Shown: piece after piece, positions 21,585 through 31,644 of the stretch
How the letters are laid out: the number at the start of each line of letters is the position of its first letter
Position numbering within the stretch: the stretch's first letter is position 1
Assembly: GCA_019279435.1 (NCBI GenBank)
Contig: JAAALK010000081.1
Location: 59,883,318-59,947,317 of the forward strand
DNA from: Zizania palustris
Lineage: Eukaryota; Streptophyta; Magnoliopsida; Poales; Poaceae
Length of the DNA stretch: 64,000 nt
Reading direction: 5' to 3'
Position numbers and translations under genes: made by a program
Notes under the pieces: generated by a model
The model's input: the letters and a program-made list of their open reading frames with translations, nothing else
Databases searched by the model: none
Told to the model about the DNA's origin: nothing

Positions 21585-24500
21585 ATGCCTCCTAAGCGGA
21601 GCGCACCTCGCAATCCCACTCGGAGGTCCTCTCGGATCTCCGGAGAGATACCCTTCGACACAGTCGAAGTCGGAGGGTCTTCGACTATCCCTCCACCTCA
21701 AACTCCGCAAGGGGCTTCTATCCCTCGAGGATACGAAACCTCTCCACCAACCCCTTCCATACTTCGACCGCCCGGAGCCACTCTGCCACCCTCCATTCCG
21801 ATTCGAACTGATCATACCAGTTCTCAAGACCCGGAAGGTCCTTCCGGAGGAGATGAAGATAGCCTTGGAGACATGGCCACTCAAATGGCCAATCTTCAAG
21901 CCGAGGTAGCAAGGTGGCGACAAGAGGCTGCGAACAGGCTTCTCTCTCAAGCCACTCCAGCTATCCCCGAAGTGCCCGAAGACGACGACCTTGATCATCC
22001 CGAAGCCCCGGAGAACGCCTCTTATGTCAATGAATCTCCGTTGCATCCTGAGCTCCGGAAGGTTCGCTTCGATCCGAAGTTCAAAGCTTCGAAGCTCTGC
22101 AAGTATGCCGGAGACGAAGATCCCAGTGAGTTTGCGCGTTCTTATGCCCTAGCAATTGAGGCTAGCGGTGGAGACAGAGAGACTATGGCTAAGTGCTTCC
22201 CATTAGCTCTTCAAGGAGTGGCGCTGAGATGGTTCTGGTCTTTAAAGCCAGGATCAATCATTTCGTGGTCACAGTTGAAGAGGAAGTTTATAAGCAACTT
22301 TCAGGGCACCTTCGTGCCCCCCATGTCGACAGGAAGCCTTTTCCTAGTGAAACAGCTCCCCGGAGAAACATTGAGGCAGTACTTCAAGCGCTTCGCTCAC
22401 ACGAAGTCGCAAATTCGGGGGCTGTCCACATCCTCGGTGGTTGATGCGGCTCGGGAAGGCGTCAGTCATAAAGGCCTTCTGGATAAACTGCATCGGAAGA
22501 GCATCACCACAGTATCACAGCTGATGTCGTACTTCGAGGAGTACTCGAAGTCAGAAGAAGGTTGGCTTCGGAGGACTACTGCTACTTCGACAGTATTGAC
22601 AGAAGTTAAAGCAGAGGTGAAGACTTCGGCACAGCCGCAAGAACCAGTCTTCGAAGCGCAACATGATAGAAGAAGAGGGCAAAAGCACCCTCGCTCTGAA
22701 GTCTTAAACATTGCACCCCCACAGAAGTTTGCACCAAGAGCTCCACAGTCTGCGGGGAACAAGTCCAGCGGTTGGAGGCCGCCAGGGAAAACGGCTGGCA
22801 AGGGCCAGACCCTTTTTTGCTGTATTCATGGAGAGAATCGAAGCCATGCAACTGACACCTGCAAGGCTATTCTTACCCTTCGGGGAGAATACTTGGAAAG
22901 AACTTCGGGTCGAGGTAGTACCGACCGAAGTCCAGCAGCAGCAGTGCGCCCGGAGCCGGTCCAGGCTGTGGCGCGGATAGAAAATTTTGATGCTGCAAGG
23001 CATCCTCCGGTGGCCAATGTTATGCCACCTCCGAAGCAAGAAGAAGGGCAAGATAGAGGAAAGAGAGTAGTTCTCCCTATCTCCGGAGGAGGTACCCTCG
23101 GAAGCATGTCCAAGAGACAGCGAAGAGAGTACGTTCGAGAAGTAGGCCACATTGGGACTTCGTCATCTGCAGCTGCAATGCCGGAGTGGTCTCATGTTCC
23201 AATATCTTTCTCTGCGGAGGATGCAGCTGGTATCAAGTTCCCGCATGCAGATCCATTGGTTATTACTGCTGATATTGCAGGGACTGAAGTCCGAAGGGTG
23301 CTAATTGACGGAGGTAGCTCGGCAGATATCATATTTGTACAAGCCTTCGATCAGTTATGCATTTCCCGGAAGCATCTCCTCCCAGCGGTTCGTCCTTTGC
23401 AAGGCTTCGCAGGACCTCCGCTCGATGCACTTGGCCAGATAGGCCTGGAAGTAACCTTCGGAGAAGGTTTACTAGCCCGAACTGAAGAAGTTATCTTCGA
23501 TGTGGTAGATGCCCCGTATGCTTATAATGTCATCTTCGGACGGGGCATGTTGAATCAGTTCGGAGCTGTGGCACATCACAACTACTTGTGCATGAAGATG
23601 CCAACACAAGCAGGAGTCCTGACAATCTTCGGAGATCAAGCCATGGCTCGGAGGACAGAATATGGTCACGGTCCTCCTCTTGATCCGAGGCAAGTAAACA
23701 GTGTTCAAAATAATGAAGAAATTTTTTCAGCCTCTTCCGAAGCTTCGAAGAAGTCATTTCCAAGACCAAGTCCCGAAGGAGAGATTGCAACGAAGATCAT
23801 TGTTAAAGATGGTAAAGAATACACTTTTCAATTTGGTAAAGATTTACCTCCTGAAGTTGCAACTTCCTTGGAAAAGGTCATAGAAGAAAATTTGGATGTC
23901 TTCGCTTGGTCTGACGAAGATATCACCGGAGTCGATCGGGATATTATTGAGCACAGTCTGCTTGTAAACCCGAAGGCCCGGCCTGTTCGACAAGGGCTCC
24001 GGAAGATGTCCGCAGAGAGAGCTGCTCTAGCTAAGGACGAAGTTGAAAAACTGTTGAAGGCTGGGATTATCAGAGAAGTGGCCCATACAGAATGGTTAGC
24101 CAACCCAGTCTTCGTCAGGAAGAAGTCTTCCGGGAAGTGGCGCATGTGCATTGATTTCACATCCCTGAATAAAGCGTGCCCACGTGACCCCTACCCCATG
24201 CCCCGAATTGATCAACTAGTTGACTCCACTGCAGGTTCGGAGTTACTAAGCTTCCTTGACGCGTATTCTGGTTATCATCAAATATGGTTGAAGCGCGAAG
24301 ATGAAATCAAGACGAGCTTTGTAACTCCTTCGGGAGTCTTCTGCTATGTAAGAATGCCTTTCGGCCTAAGAAATGCCGGGGCTACTTTTTCAAGATTAGT
24401 TGCTAAGGCTCTAGGTCATCAACTAGGCCGCAATGTAGAGGCCTATATGGATGATATTGTAATAAAGAGTGCTTCAAAGCACCAACATAGCCTAGACTTA

Positions 24501-26981
24501 GCAGAAACACTCAATAGCCTTCGGGCATGTGGGATCCGTCTTAACCCCGAAAAATGTGTATTCGGAGCTAAGGCTGGAAAGTTGTTAGGGTACTTAGTTT
24601 CAAGCAGGGGAATTGAAGCTAGCCCTACTCAAATAACTGCGCTGCAGAAGATGGCTCCTCCGGAGAATTTAAAGCAAGTGCAAAAGCTGACTGGACGTCT
24701 GGCCGCACTTAGCAGGTTTTTATCAAGGTCTGCGGAGAGGAGTTTGCCGATATTTAAAGCTTTGAAAGGGTCCGAAGATTTTGCATGGACACCGGAGTGT
24801 CAGAGAAGCTTCGAAGATATTAAAGATTATCTCAGCAATCTTGCTACACTTACGGTGCCTATTGAGGACGAAACCCTACTCCTGTATCTTGCAGCTACAG
24901 GTTCAGCTGTCAGCGCAGTCCTTGTCAGAGAAGTGGATATCAATGGGAAGTTGGTCCAAAACCCTGTTTATTTTGTATCCGAAGCATTGTCAGGAGCGAA
25001 GACAAGATACTCCGAACTTGAGAAGTTCGTTTATGCTTTGATAATGGCTTCGAGGAAGCTAAGACATTATTTTTTGGCTCATAATGTAATTGTACCAACT
25101 TCGTATCCTTTAGGAGATATGCTCCGAAGCAAAGATTCCACTGGAAGGATTGGAAAGTGGGCAGCAGAGCTAGCACCCTTCGGCATATCTTTCCTGGCAA
25201 GGACAGCTATCAAATCTCAAGTCCTAGCAGACTTCGTAGCAGAGTGGACTCCACCTGCAAAGTTGACTCCGGAGAAATCAGATGACGGAGTTTGGACTAT
25301 TTATTCCGATGGAGCTTTCCAAGCATCCGGAGCAGGCATTGGGGCAGTGTTGATTTCACCGTCAGGGCAAAGAGCAATGTACTCCGCAAGACTCAACTTT
25401 AAGTCTACCAATAATATAGCGGAGTACGAAGGGATTTTATTGGGACTCCGGAAAGCACGTGCTCTAGGGGCTACAAGAATAATCATAAAAACAGATTCTC
25501 AGATAGTAGCAGGGCATGTAGACAAAAGTTTTCAAGTCCGACATCCACAGCTTGCAAAGTACTTAGAAGAAATCCGCAAGATCGAAGCACACTTCAAGGG
25601 TATTTCCATTCGGAGTATACCAAGAGCTGAAAACGTGCAAGCGGACATTTTAGCGAAGGCTGCTGCCGGAGCTGTGGATGTGCCTGACGAAGCTTTCTAT
25701 GAGGAGCTCAATGTACCTTCGGTGCCACAAATTGCCTCCGCAGAGATTCTCTGCATTCCTAGTGCAGATTGGAAAGATTCAATCATAGAACTCTTGCAAG
25801 GAGGAACAAATTTGCCCGAAGAACCCCAATTGTCAAGATTAAAGCTCAGAGCAAGAAACTATCAGTTAATCAACGGTATATTATACAAGGCCGGAGTATG
25901 TTCCCCTCTACTCCGATGTATATCTCAAGCCGAAGGCCAAGAAATTCTTCGAGAAATTCACGAAGGCCTTTGTGGAAGCCATTTAGCCCCTAGAGCTCTG
26001 GCAGGAAAAACACTTCGCCAGGGGCTTTATTGGCCCACAATAACAACTGATGCGGAGAGCTTGGTCCGCACTTGTCAAGGATGCCAGTGGATGGGTCGAC
26101 GGAGTCATCGCCCACCAACAGCTCTTCAAGTCATTGCTCCGGTATGGCCCATGGCCAGATGGGGTATGGATCTAATTGGTCCCTTTCCGTTAGCAAAGGG
26201 AAATCTGAAGTTCGCAGTGGTAGCCATTGAATATTTTTCTAAGTGGGTAGAAGCAGAGCCCTTAACAGCTATCACTTCGAATAATGTACAGAAATTCTTC
26301 TGGAAGAACATTATTTGCCGGTTCGGAGTGCCTAGATATCTCACAGTTGATAATGGAACACAGTTCGACGCAGAACCCTTCAGGAAGTTTTGCGAAGACC
26401 TAGGCATTCAACTATGTTTTGCTGCAGTGAGACATCCTCAGTCGAATGGAGCCGTTGAGCGAGCCAATGGAAATATTTTATCAGGGCTAAATCGAAGAAT
26501 AGTAGGATTATCAAAGGGACTGTGGACCGAAGAGCTTCCGAAGATTCTGTGGTCCATTCGGACTACGCAAACAAGGTCCACAGGTTTTACTCCGTTCAGA
26601 CTACTATTCGGAGATGAAGCAATGACTCCAACGGAGCTCAAAGGGGGATCATTTCGCAGCACCGAACCAGACATCGAAGAAGAAAGACAAGCTTCGTTAG
26701 ATTTGTCAGAAGAAACAAGACTTCGAGCTGTAGCTAATTTATCAAAGTATCATCAGCAGACGAAGACTTGGTATGACCCGAAGGTTAAGCTCAGCGAGTT
26801 AAGGCCGGGTCATCTTGTTCTACGAAGCATTATAGCACCAGGGAAGTTAGGCAATAAATGGGAAGGTCCATATCTAATTGTCCGCTCAGGGTGCCCTGGT
26901 TCATTCAAATTAGCTAATTTAGAAGGTGAAGAGTTAGCACATACTTGGCATGCGGAGCACCTAAAGCGATACTTCGCATAA
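21585..26981 (+). CDS. Gag-pol polyprotein of Tat element H, intact 1798 codons
   Basis: One frame with no stop. Gag is in the first ~560 residues (capsid motif ALQGVALRWFWSLKPGS near residue 210). Protease active site IDGGSSADII has its Asp at residue 575. RT: WRMCIDFTSLNKACPRDPYP from residue 852 and catalytic YMDD at 954-957. A degenerate RT-linked RNase H lies at about 1090-1180 and a second, archaeal-type RNase H from about 1237 (IYSDGAFQASGAG, STNNIAEYEGIL, TDSQIVAGH). Integrase: zinc-binding His near 1459 and CQGC near 1496, first Asp in MDLIGPF near 1528, second in VDNGTQF near 1589, Glu in NGAVERANG near 1624. There is no chromodomain. About 98% identical to the J polyprotein by eye. 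Intact coding in an element without a 3' LTR suggests recent truncation. Confidence 0.93.
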   Translation: MPPKRSAPRNPTRRSSRISGEIPFDTVEVGGSSTIPPPQTPQGASIPRGYETSPPTPSILRPPGATLPPSIPIRTDHTSSQDPEGPSGGDEDSLGDMATQMANLQAEVARWRQEAANRLLSQATPAIPEVPEDDDLDHPEAPENASYVNESPLHPELRKVRFDPKFKASKLCKYAGDEDPSEFARSYALAIEASGGDRETMAKCFPLALQGVALRWFWSLKPGSIISWSQLKRKFISNFQGTFVPPMSTGSLFLVKQLPGETLRQYFKRFAHTKSQIRGLSTSSVVDAAREGVSHKGLLDKLHRKSITTVSQLMSYFEEYSKSEEGWLRRTTATSTVLTEVKAEVKTSAQPQEPVFEAQHDRRRGQKHPRSEVLNIAPPQKFAPRAPQSAGNKSSGWRPPGKTAGKGQTLFCCIHGENRSHATDTCKAILTLRGEYLERTSGRGSTDRSPAAAVRPEPVQAVARIENFDAARHPPVANVMPPPKQEEGQDRGKRVVLPISGGGTLGSMSKRQRREYVREVGHIGTSSSAAAMPEWSHVPISFSAEDAAGIKFPHADPLVITADIAGTEVRRVLIDGGSSADIIFVQAFDQLCISRKHLLPAVRPLQGFAGPPLDALGQIGLEVTFGEGLLARTEEVIFDVVDAPYAYNVIFGRGMLNQFGAVAHHNYLCMKMPTQAGVLTIFGDQAMARRTEYGHGPPLDPRQVNSVQNNEEIFSASSEASKKSFPRPSPEGEIATKIIVKDGKEYTFQFGKDLPPEVATSLEKVIEENLDVFAWSDEDITGVDRDIIEHSLLVNPKARPVRQGLRKMSAERAALAKDEVEKLLKAGIIREVAHTEWLANPVFVRKKSSGKWRMCIDFTSLNKACPRDPYPMPRIDQLVDSTAGSELLSFLDAYSGYHQIWLKREDEIKTSFVTPSGVFCYVRMPFGLRNAGATFSRLVAKALGHQLGRNVEAYMDDIVIKSASKHQHSLDLAETLNSLRACGIRLNPEKCVFGAKAGKLLGYLVSSRGIEASPTQITALQKMAPPENLKQVQKLTGRLAALSRFLSRSAERSLPIFKALKGSEDFAWTPECQRSFEDIKDYLSNLATLTVPIEDETLLLYLAATGSAVSAVLVREVDINGKLVQNPVYFVSEALSGAKTRYSELEKFVYALIMASRKLRHYFLAHNVIVPTSYPLGDMLRSKDSTGRIGKWAAELAPFGISFLARTAIKSQVLADFVAEWTPPAKLTPEKSDDGVWTIYSDGAFQASGAGIGAVLISPSGQRAMYSARLNFKSTNNIAEYEGILLGLRKARALGATRIIIKTDSQIVAGHVDKSFQVRHPQLAKYLEEIRKIEAHFKGISIRSIPRAENVQADILAKAAAGAVDVPDEAFYEELNVPSVPQIASAEILCIPSADWKDSIIELLQGGTNLPEEPQLSRLKLRARNYQLINGILYKAGVCSPLLRCISQAEGQEILREIHEGLCGSHLAPRALAGKTLRQGLYWPTITTDAESLVRTCQGCQWMGRRSHRPPTALQVIAPVWPMARWGMDLIGPFPLAKGNLKFAVVAIEYFSKWVEAEPLTAITSNNVQKFFWKNIICRFGVPRYLTVDNGTQFDAEPFRKFCEDLGIQLCFAAVRHPQSNGAVERANGNILSGLNRRIVGLSKGLWTEELPKILWSIRTTQTRSTGFTPFRLLFGDEAMTPTELKGGSFRSTEPDIEEERQASLDLSEETRLRAVANLSKYHQQTKTWYDPKVKLSELRPGHLVLRSIIAPGKLGNKWEGPYLIVRSGCPGSFKLANLEGEELAHTWHAEHLKRYFA

Positions 26982-27239
26982 GGGCTCCTTGTAATTCGCT
27001 TGTAATCACCTCTAAATTAATAAAGCATACACCCTGATGGTTGCCTTCCCCTTGACACTCCTAGTTTCCCGAGCGGACGCGCTGGGACGGAAGTCGATCG
27101 AGAGGGAAGTGTCATTAAGCTGGGTTGTATTTCCGGACTTCGTACCCATAAAGTCGAAGCCTCCGGTGTGGTGGCTGAAATCCATCCGGAGCCCAAGCTG
27201 ATACCTTGTAGGCATCCGTAAAAGAGCCAATACCACATT

Positions 27240-27540
27240 CTACGGAGTCCAAGCTTCGGCTGGTAGACTTCCGTAAAAAGAGCCGAAGGTGGCCAAAATC
27301 TGCGGAGTCCAAGCTGCAGCTTGCAGACTTCCGTAAAAAGAGCCGAAGGTGGCCAAATTCTGCGAAGTCCAAGCTCCGGCTGGTAGACTTCTGCAAAAAA
27401 GAGCCGAAGGTGGCCAAATTCTGCGAAGTCCAAGCTCCGGCTGGTAGACTTCTGCAAAAAAGAGCCGAAGGTGGCCAAATTCTGCGAAGTCCAAGCTCCG
27501 GCTGGTAGACTTCTGCAAAAATAGCCGAAGGTGGCTAAAG
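27240..27540 (+). repeat. Five ~60-bp tandem repeats downstream of pol (H)
   Basis: Five successive units of 59-61 bp, each holding gtccaagct, ggtagactt and gagccgaaggtggcca. The third and fourth units are nearly identical, the others diverged. The block matches 54791-55091 in J. Short frames across it are repeat translations and not genes. Confidence 0.92.
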
Positions 27541-27904
27541 CAAAACAGCATTTAAGCCATGAGCTTCGAATGTCTGTTCATATGCGTCCAAAGTGACAAA
27601 TTTTTTAAGACACTAAAGTGTCCTGAAAGTTATCTCAATTGATTTCTTTCGTGAAGCAAACAAAGGTACCAAGTTACCATTCTTCTGACTACAAAGGTCG
27701 AAGACATTTCATAAGATTTCAAAAGATCTTTAAATGACAGAGGGGCTCCGAACCCCCAAAAAATTGTACTCCGAAGTTTTTTCTTTGCGCATAACCATCT
27801 TTGAATACAGTTCGAAGTTGCTTATACCCAAAGAGGGGCTAGTAAATATGGAGACAATTTTAAATCGGCATTCATTGTTAAAACAAATGTGTTTACAGAT
27901 TACA
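27541..27904. other. Non-coding spacer between repeats and antisense gene (H)
   Basis: No gene. It is homologous to 54422-54790 in J and probably holds the convergent 3' ends of the gag-pol and antisense transcripts. Confidence 0.6.
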
Positions 27905-29796
27905 TTATGAAAAATTGGTATCTATACCAAGAAGGAATCGGAGACCTCTTCGGTTCCGAGAGCTAGGGGTGGAACGACTAGTTCCAACATCGGAAGATCT
28001 AAGAACTTTACGTTTAAACTCTCTTCCTCCCCTTCGAAGCTCTAAAATCCTTCTGCTCTTGTTGAAGCTCAGCCCAAGTTCGAAGCCGCTCGGGCTTCTC
28101 TCCCAGCTTCTAAGATCTTCAGATCTTTTATTTTGGGCTTCACCTTCGTCTTCGGACCAATTAGTGTCTTCAGAAGACGAGGTGTTTGCGTCAATCTCTT
28201 TATTCTCCTCTTTAATATAAGACAATACGTCTTTGATTACTTCAGGCACAATAACGCCGGAGTCATCTCGAGGAATAAGAAATCGAGGACGCTTATAACT
28301 CTTTAGAAGTTCGAAGGTGTTCCACAGTGAGCGAAGTTCGCTGTTAAGCTCTAACACTTCGATATCTTCCATAAGAGGCAAAGCCTAGAAATATGATAAA
28401 CAAGACTTTCATTGATAAATGTTTACAAGCATAAAGCTTTACATGATTAGAAATCCTAAAATATTCCTAAACCTGTGGGTTCGAAGGAGGTTGACTGCTC
28501 GAAGCTTGGCTCCGAACTTGCTTCTGGCGTTGGCCTTCATCAATCCAAGCCTTGATCGCAGATCGACCTTCGGCTCTCCATGAAGTTTGAAAGGCTCGCC
28601 AAGCGGCAGCCACGCCTTCGGAAGGAGTCAGAAGTCTTGCGTCGTCGAAGATGATGGAACCCTCTGCGCTCGGAGTAATTATTCGGCCCAAATCCTCATA
28701 GTAACGAAGTAATCCAAGGGCAGACACTTGTCCGGAGAGTTCTCCATAACGTATGCCTGCCGTCTTCATTTGCTTCGCTGCTCCTTGGATCCTCTTTAAC
28801 CGGCGCAGCAGAGTCACATTGTCATCCGAAGGTAGTGATCCAGTAGTACCAAAGTACTCCAAGACACCTAACATCTGCTCGATGACCTCCGAAGCTACCT
28901 TCTCAGACTTAAGCCTTTCTTCAATAAGCACATCCTTGGCCGAAGTCGTTTCTGCTAAAACTCCAGAGATTCTAGCATTCTCCGTAGTCAAAGTATTCTT
29001 TTGAGTCCGGAGTTGGCCAGCCTCTTCTTGAAGTCTTACAAGTTCGGACCCTTTAGCAGCATCCTCCGTCCGCAGTCTTTCAATCTCTGCCCGAAGCACA
29101 ATTCTTTCTGCTTCGAGCTCTTTCTTCGCAGCCTCCAAGCTTTGCCTAGCCCTTCGCTCTGCTAATATTACATTGTCCATCTGAGCTACTCGACCTTCGG
29201 AGAAGTTAAAATTTCTTTGAAGAGCTTCGTTCTCTTCCCGAAGTTGAGCAATTTCATTTTCGCTCGATAAAGCCGCAGCGCGGGCTAAGACTGCTTGCTA
29301 AGAAAAAAAAACTGAAATAAGAAATTATTCATATATAATTTGCTATTTGGTTCGAAGATGCTTTATACCTGATAAGCTGCTCTTTCTACAGCAAGGTTAA
29401 GCTCCGAACCCTTCGCTCTGCTTAAAAGGGCTACCAGTTCTGTTTCCTCGACTTGGCGACTGGCTTGGCCCAAAGGTTTAACCAAAGTCCCAAGTCCGGT
29501 TTTCTCCTCCAAAAAAGGAGTTATGAGAGGAAGCATTTCTGAAGCCTTCTGATCAGCTCTGCTTAGCGAAGGTCCGGAGAGTTCTTCCGAGGCCCTTGGA
29601 ACTTCTGAAGATGGCCCCCCCTCAGTCGATTCACTTTCATCTGATGATTCAGATGAAGTCGATCCTTGAGTAGGGAGAGGCTCAATGTGTCTTTTTCCTC
29701 TTCCAGGCCCCGTTAGAGTAACCTCCGGTTGTGGCTCCGAAGTTGTCGAAGGTCTTTGAATTGTATCTTCGAGGGATACTTCGACAATAGGAGGCT
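27905..29796 (-). pseudogene. Antisense gene of Tat element H, exons 2-4 only
   Basis: Exons by comparison with J: about 29369-29796, 28473-29297 and 27905-28384 on the minus strand. Exon 3 has the same 825-nt length as in J. The last exon stays open for 160 codons to its stop, whereas J has an early stop. Exon 3 encodes a long Glu/Arg/Leu-rich coiled coil. Exon 1 with the Transposase_28-like domain and the TATA region is missing, and the acceptor before exon 2 reads AA where J has AG. The remnant is therefore not expressible as the original protein. Confidence 0.8.
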
Positions 29797-29803
29797 TTGC
29801 CAA

Positions 29804-29870
29804 CGTCGAGATTCTCCACCAATCCAAGTTATCCTTTACCTAGCGGAAGATCGGGACCAATCCCCAATCA
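29804..29870. other. Short unassigned sequence between H and LTR-like fragment
   Basis: 67 bases unlike the matching region of J. I see nothing recognisable; it marks the breakpoint that removed the 3' part of H. Confidence 0.4.
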
Positions 29871-30714
29871 TGTTACTTCGCTTGTGAAGTATCCATTAAT
29901 CTACATAATAGATTGCTATCGCCTTGTTACTTCACCTATGAAGTATCCACTAATCTGCGTAATAGATTGCTACCTTCGCCCCTAGTGCAACACTTAGCAG
30001 AATTCGGTCCTCAGGCCGAATTTGTACTTCGAATCTACTCTGTTGCAGTTTTCCATGTTCAGAGCTACTTCGCCGGAGGTGTCCGTAGCTGAGGGATCGG
30101 TTTCGGAGGTTGCTAGAACACCCTTAGACGAGATTGCTACTTCGACTGACCGTGCCGGACCATCACGATGTTGTCGGTTTGACCAATTCTTGCACGCCAA
30201 CACGCTTCACCAACATACTTCGTCACGACAGGCTTCCCACGCTCGTCCTCCACTCCAGACGAAGTTACACTTGCATGTTGCGTCTAAGTCATTATTCTGT
30301 ATCTTACTATATCGGAGACTACACGCTGAACCCCGCTGTTCGGAGTTGATTGTTGCGTCTAGATCAGTTCGGAGTTCATCTTCGGCTAGATTAGTCCGAG
30401 CACCGAAGACACCCTTCGGTGGAAAACTTCGCACTAGACGACGAAGGTATACCTTGGTGACACCCTTCGCACCATACCTCGAATCAGTCAGGCTTTGCTC
30501 AGTTTGATGATTTGTTCTATTTAATATATTTCTTTTGGCTAATTGTATTATTTTGTGTGATCTGATTAACTGGCGACTCCACCCCCTTACCACGGTTAAG
30601 TGTAGTCAGAACACGACGTCGGTATTGTGTTACGCTTAGGCTTGTCCTTAAGTATCTACACACTTTTGGATCTTCGAACTGGCCCAAGTGCGGGGGCACA
30701 TTTCTGTGAAAACA
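29871..30714 (-). repeat. LTR-like sequence related to the LTR of element C
   Basis: The plus strand starts TGTTACTTCG and ends GTGAAAACA. The right ~170 bases are a diverged reverse copy of the first ~190 bases of the C LTR (shared GTGCCCCC, CACTTGGG and CTTAGG-type blocks). The left end holds a tandem duplication of about 54 bp (29871-29924 and 29925-29978). No matching target duplication (aatca against taaga) and no partner LTR are present, so it is a fragment or a rearranged solo LTR. Confidence 0.55.
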
Positions 30715-30719
30715 TAAGA

Positions 30720-31644
30720 CTGCATGGTGTGTCCTCTTTGATATAATTTACCAGAAACTTCTCTTGTACCGATCCAACACTGCTTGATATGTCATGTCTT
30801 ACCTCTGGCACAACTATCTATCCCGCTGCAGCCTACATGATGTTCAGATTATCTCTAATAAAATCAAAGAAATGTCTCTCCCACTCTGCACGTCGCTCTA
30901 TGATGTTTTCTGTTTGTGCTTGACGCTTGTTGTATGCGGCACCATTCTACTTCTTGAACGTGTTCTTCCAGGGTGCTATAGAAGAGAAACCTCGAGTGTG
31001 CCCTCGATGTTCCTCATTCCCGAGAGCAGCTGTTAGCTGGTCATTACATCCCTCGGGCTTGAACTTCATAGCCTTCTCCAACTCAGCGACTTCCTTCGCT
31101 TTCTGAAATACTCCACTGGTCTGCGAGTCAGAGAGGATATATTGGCCCTCAAGTGTTTCTTTAGCCCGACCCAGGAGCCATCTCTTAGTGCGCTGATCAG
31201 CACGTGAAAACTATTCAGGTAACCCAGCCACATGGTCCTCCTCTTCCTTTTTACTCCACTCATCTTCCTTGGCCTTATATCCACCTAGGCCAAGGTTATG
31301 TGGGAATTTATTTTTCTTATTAAGTTCTTTGAACATGATGCTCTCTTTTTTGGCCTCTTCCGAGTAATGCTGTAATTTAAATTCATTCCATTCATTCGGC
31401 GTGATAAACCTGTAGTCATGGAGCAACGAATCTCCTTTCTGAAGGTATTGTGTGTTCAGTTTAGTCCTGAATGTAAGAAGAGACTTCCCGATAGTATTCA
31501 ATGTGGCAGCTTTAGCGTCTTCTAAGCGATCTTCTGGTAATTTATAATGTGCTTTTATATGCTCCCACAATTCGTTCTTTGTAGCTTAAAAGACACTCTT
31601 CCAGTTTTTCCAAACTATCTTACACCGCTCCCAAGCGAGATATT
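30720..31644 (-). pseudogene. TNPA/PTTA-type CACTA protein of element D, 3' part
   Basis: Minus-strand reading gives the plant transposase (En/Spm, PTTA; Pfam Transposase_24-like) signature: a Trp/Lys segment at about 31590-31640, an ELWEHIKAHYKLPED motif at about 31530-31570, then a TPNEW, KKESIMFKELNKKNK and HNLGLGGYKAKEDEW block, and farther left DQLTAALGNEEHRGHTRGFS at about 30985-31045. Stops (for example near 31210) show decay. It is cut on the left by the LTR-like fragment at 30714 and on the right by the Sirevirus at 31645; its N-terminal part is at 42502-43038. Confidence 0.75.

Larger units (their letters stand above)
21028..29803 (+). mobile_element. Ty3/gypsy Tat-lineage element H, 3' end missing
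   Basis: 5' LTR, primer site, one long gag-pol frame, a tandem-repeat block, then antisense exons. The order matches element J (49738-61301) base for base on the opposite strand. Tat features: DGGSS-type protease, two RNase H domains, no chromodomain, and an antisense gene after pol. Similarity to J ends at about 29803, so antisense exon 1, the polypurine tract and the 3' LTR are missing. H sits in the gag of the Tekay element. Confidence 0.9.

Noticed and set aside
30022..30507. 161-codon frame in the LTR-like fragment
   Set aside because: LTR sequence, and no similarity that I recognise.
29871..30714. Intact solo LTR
   Set aside because: The flanks (aatca and taaga) do not match and only one end aligns with the C LTR, so it is listed as LTR-like.
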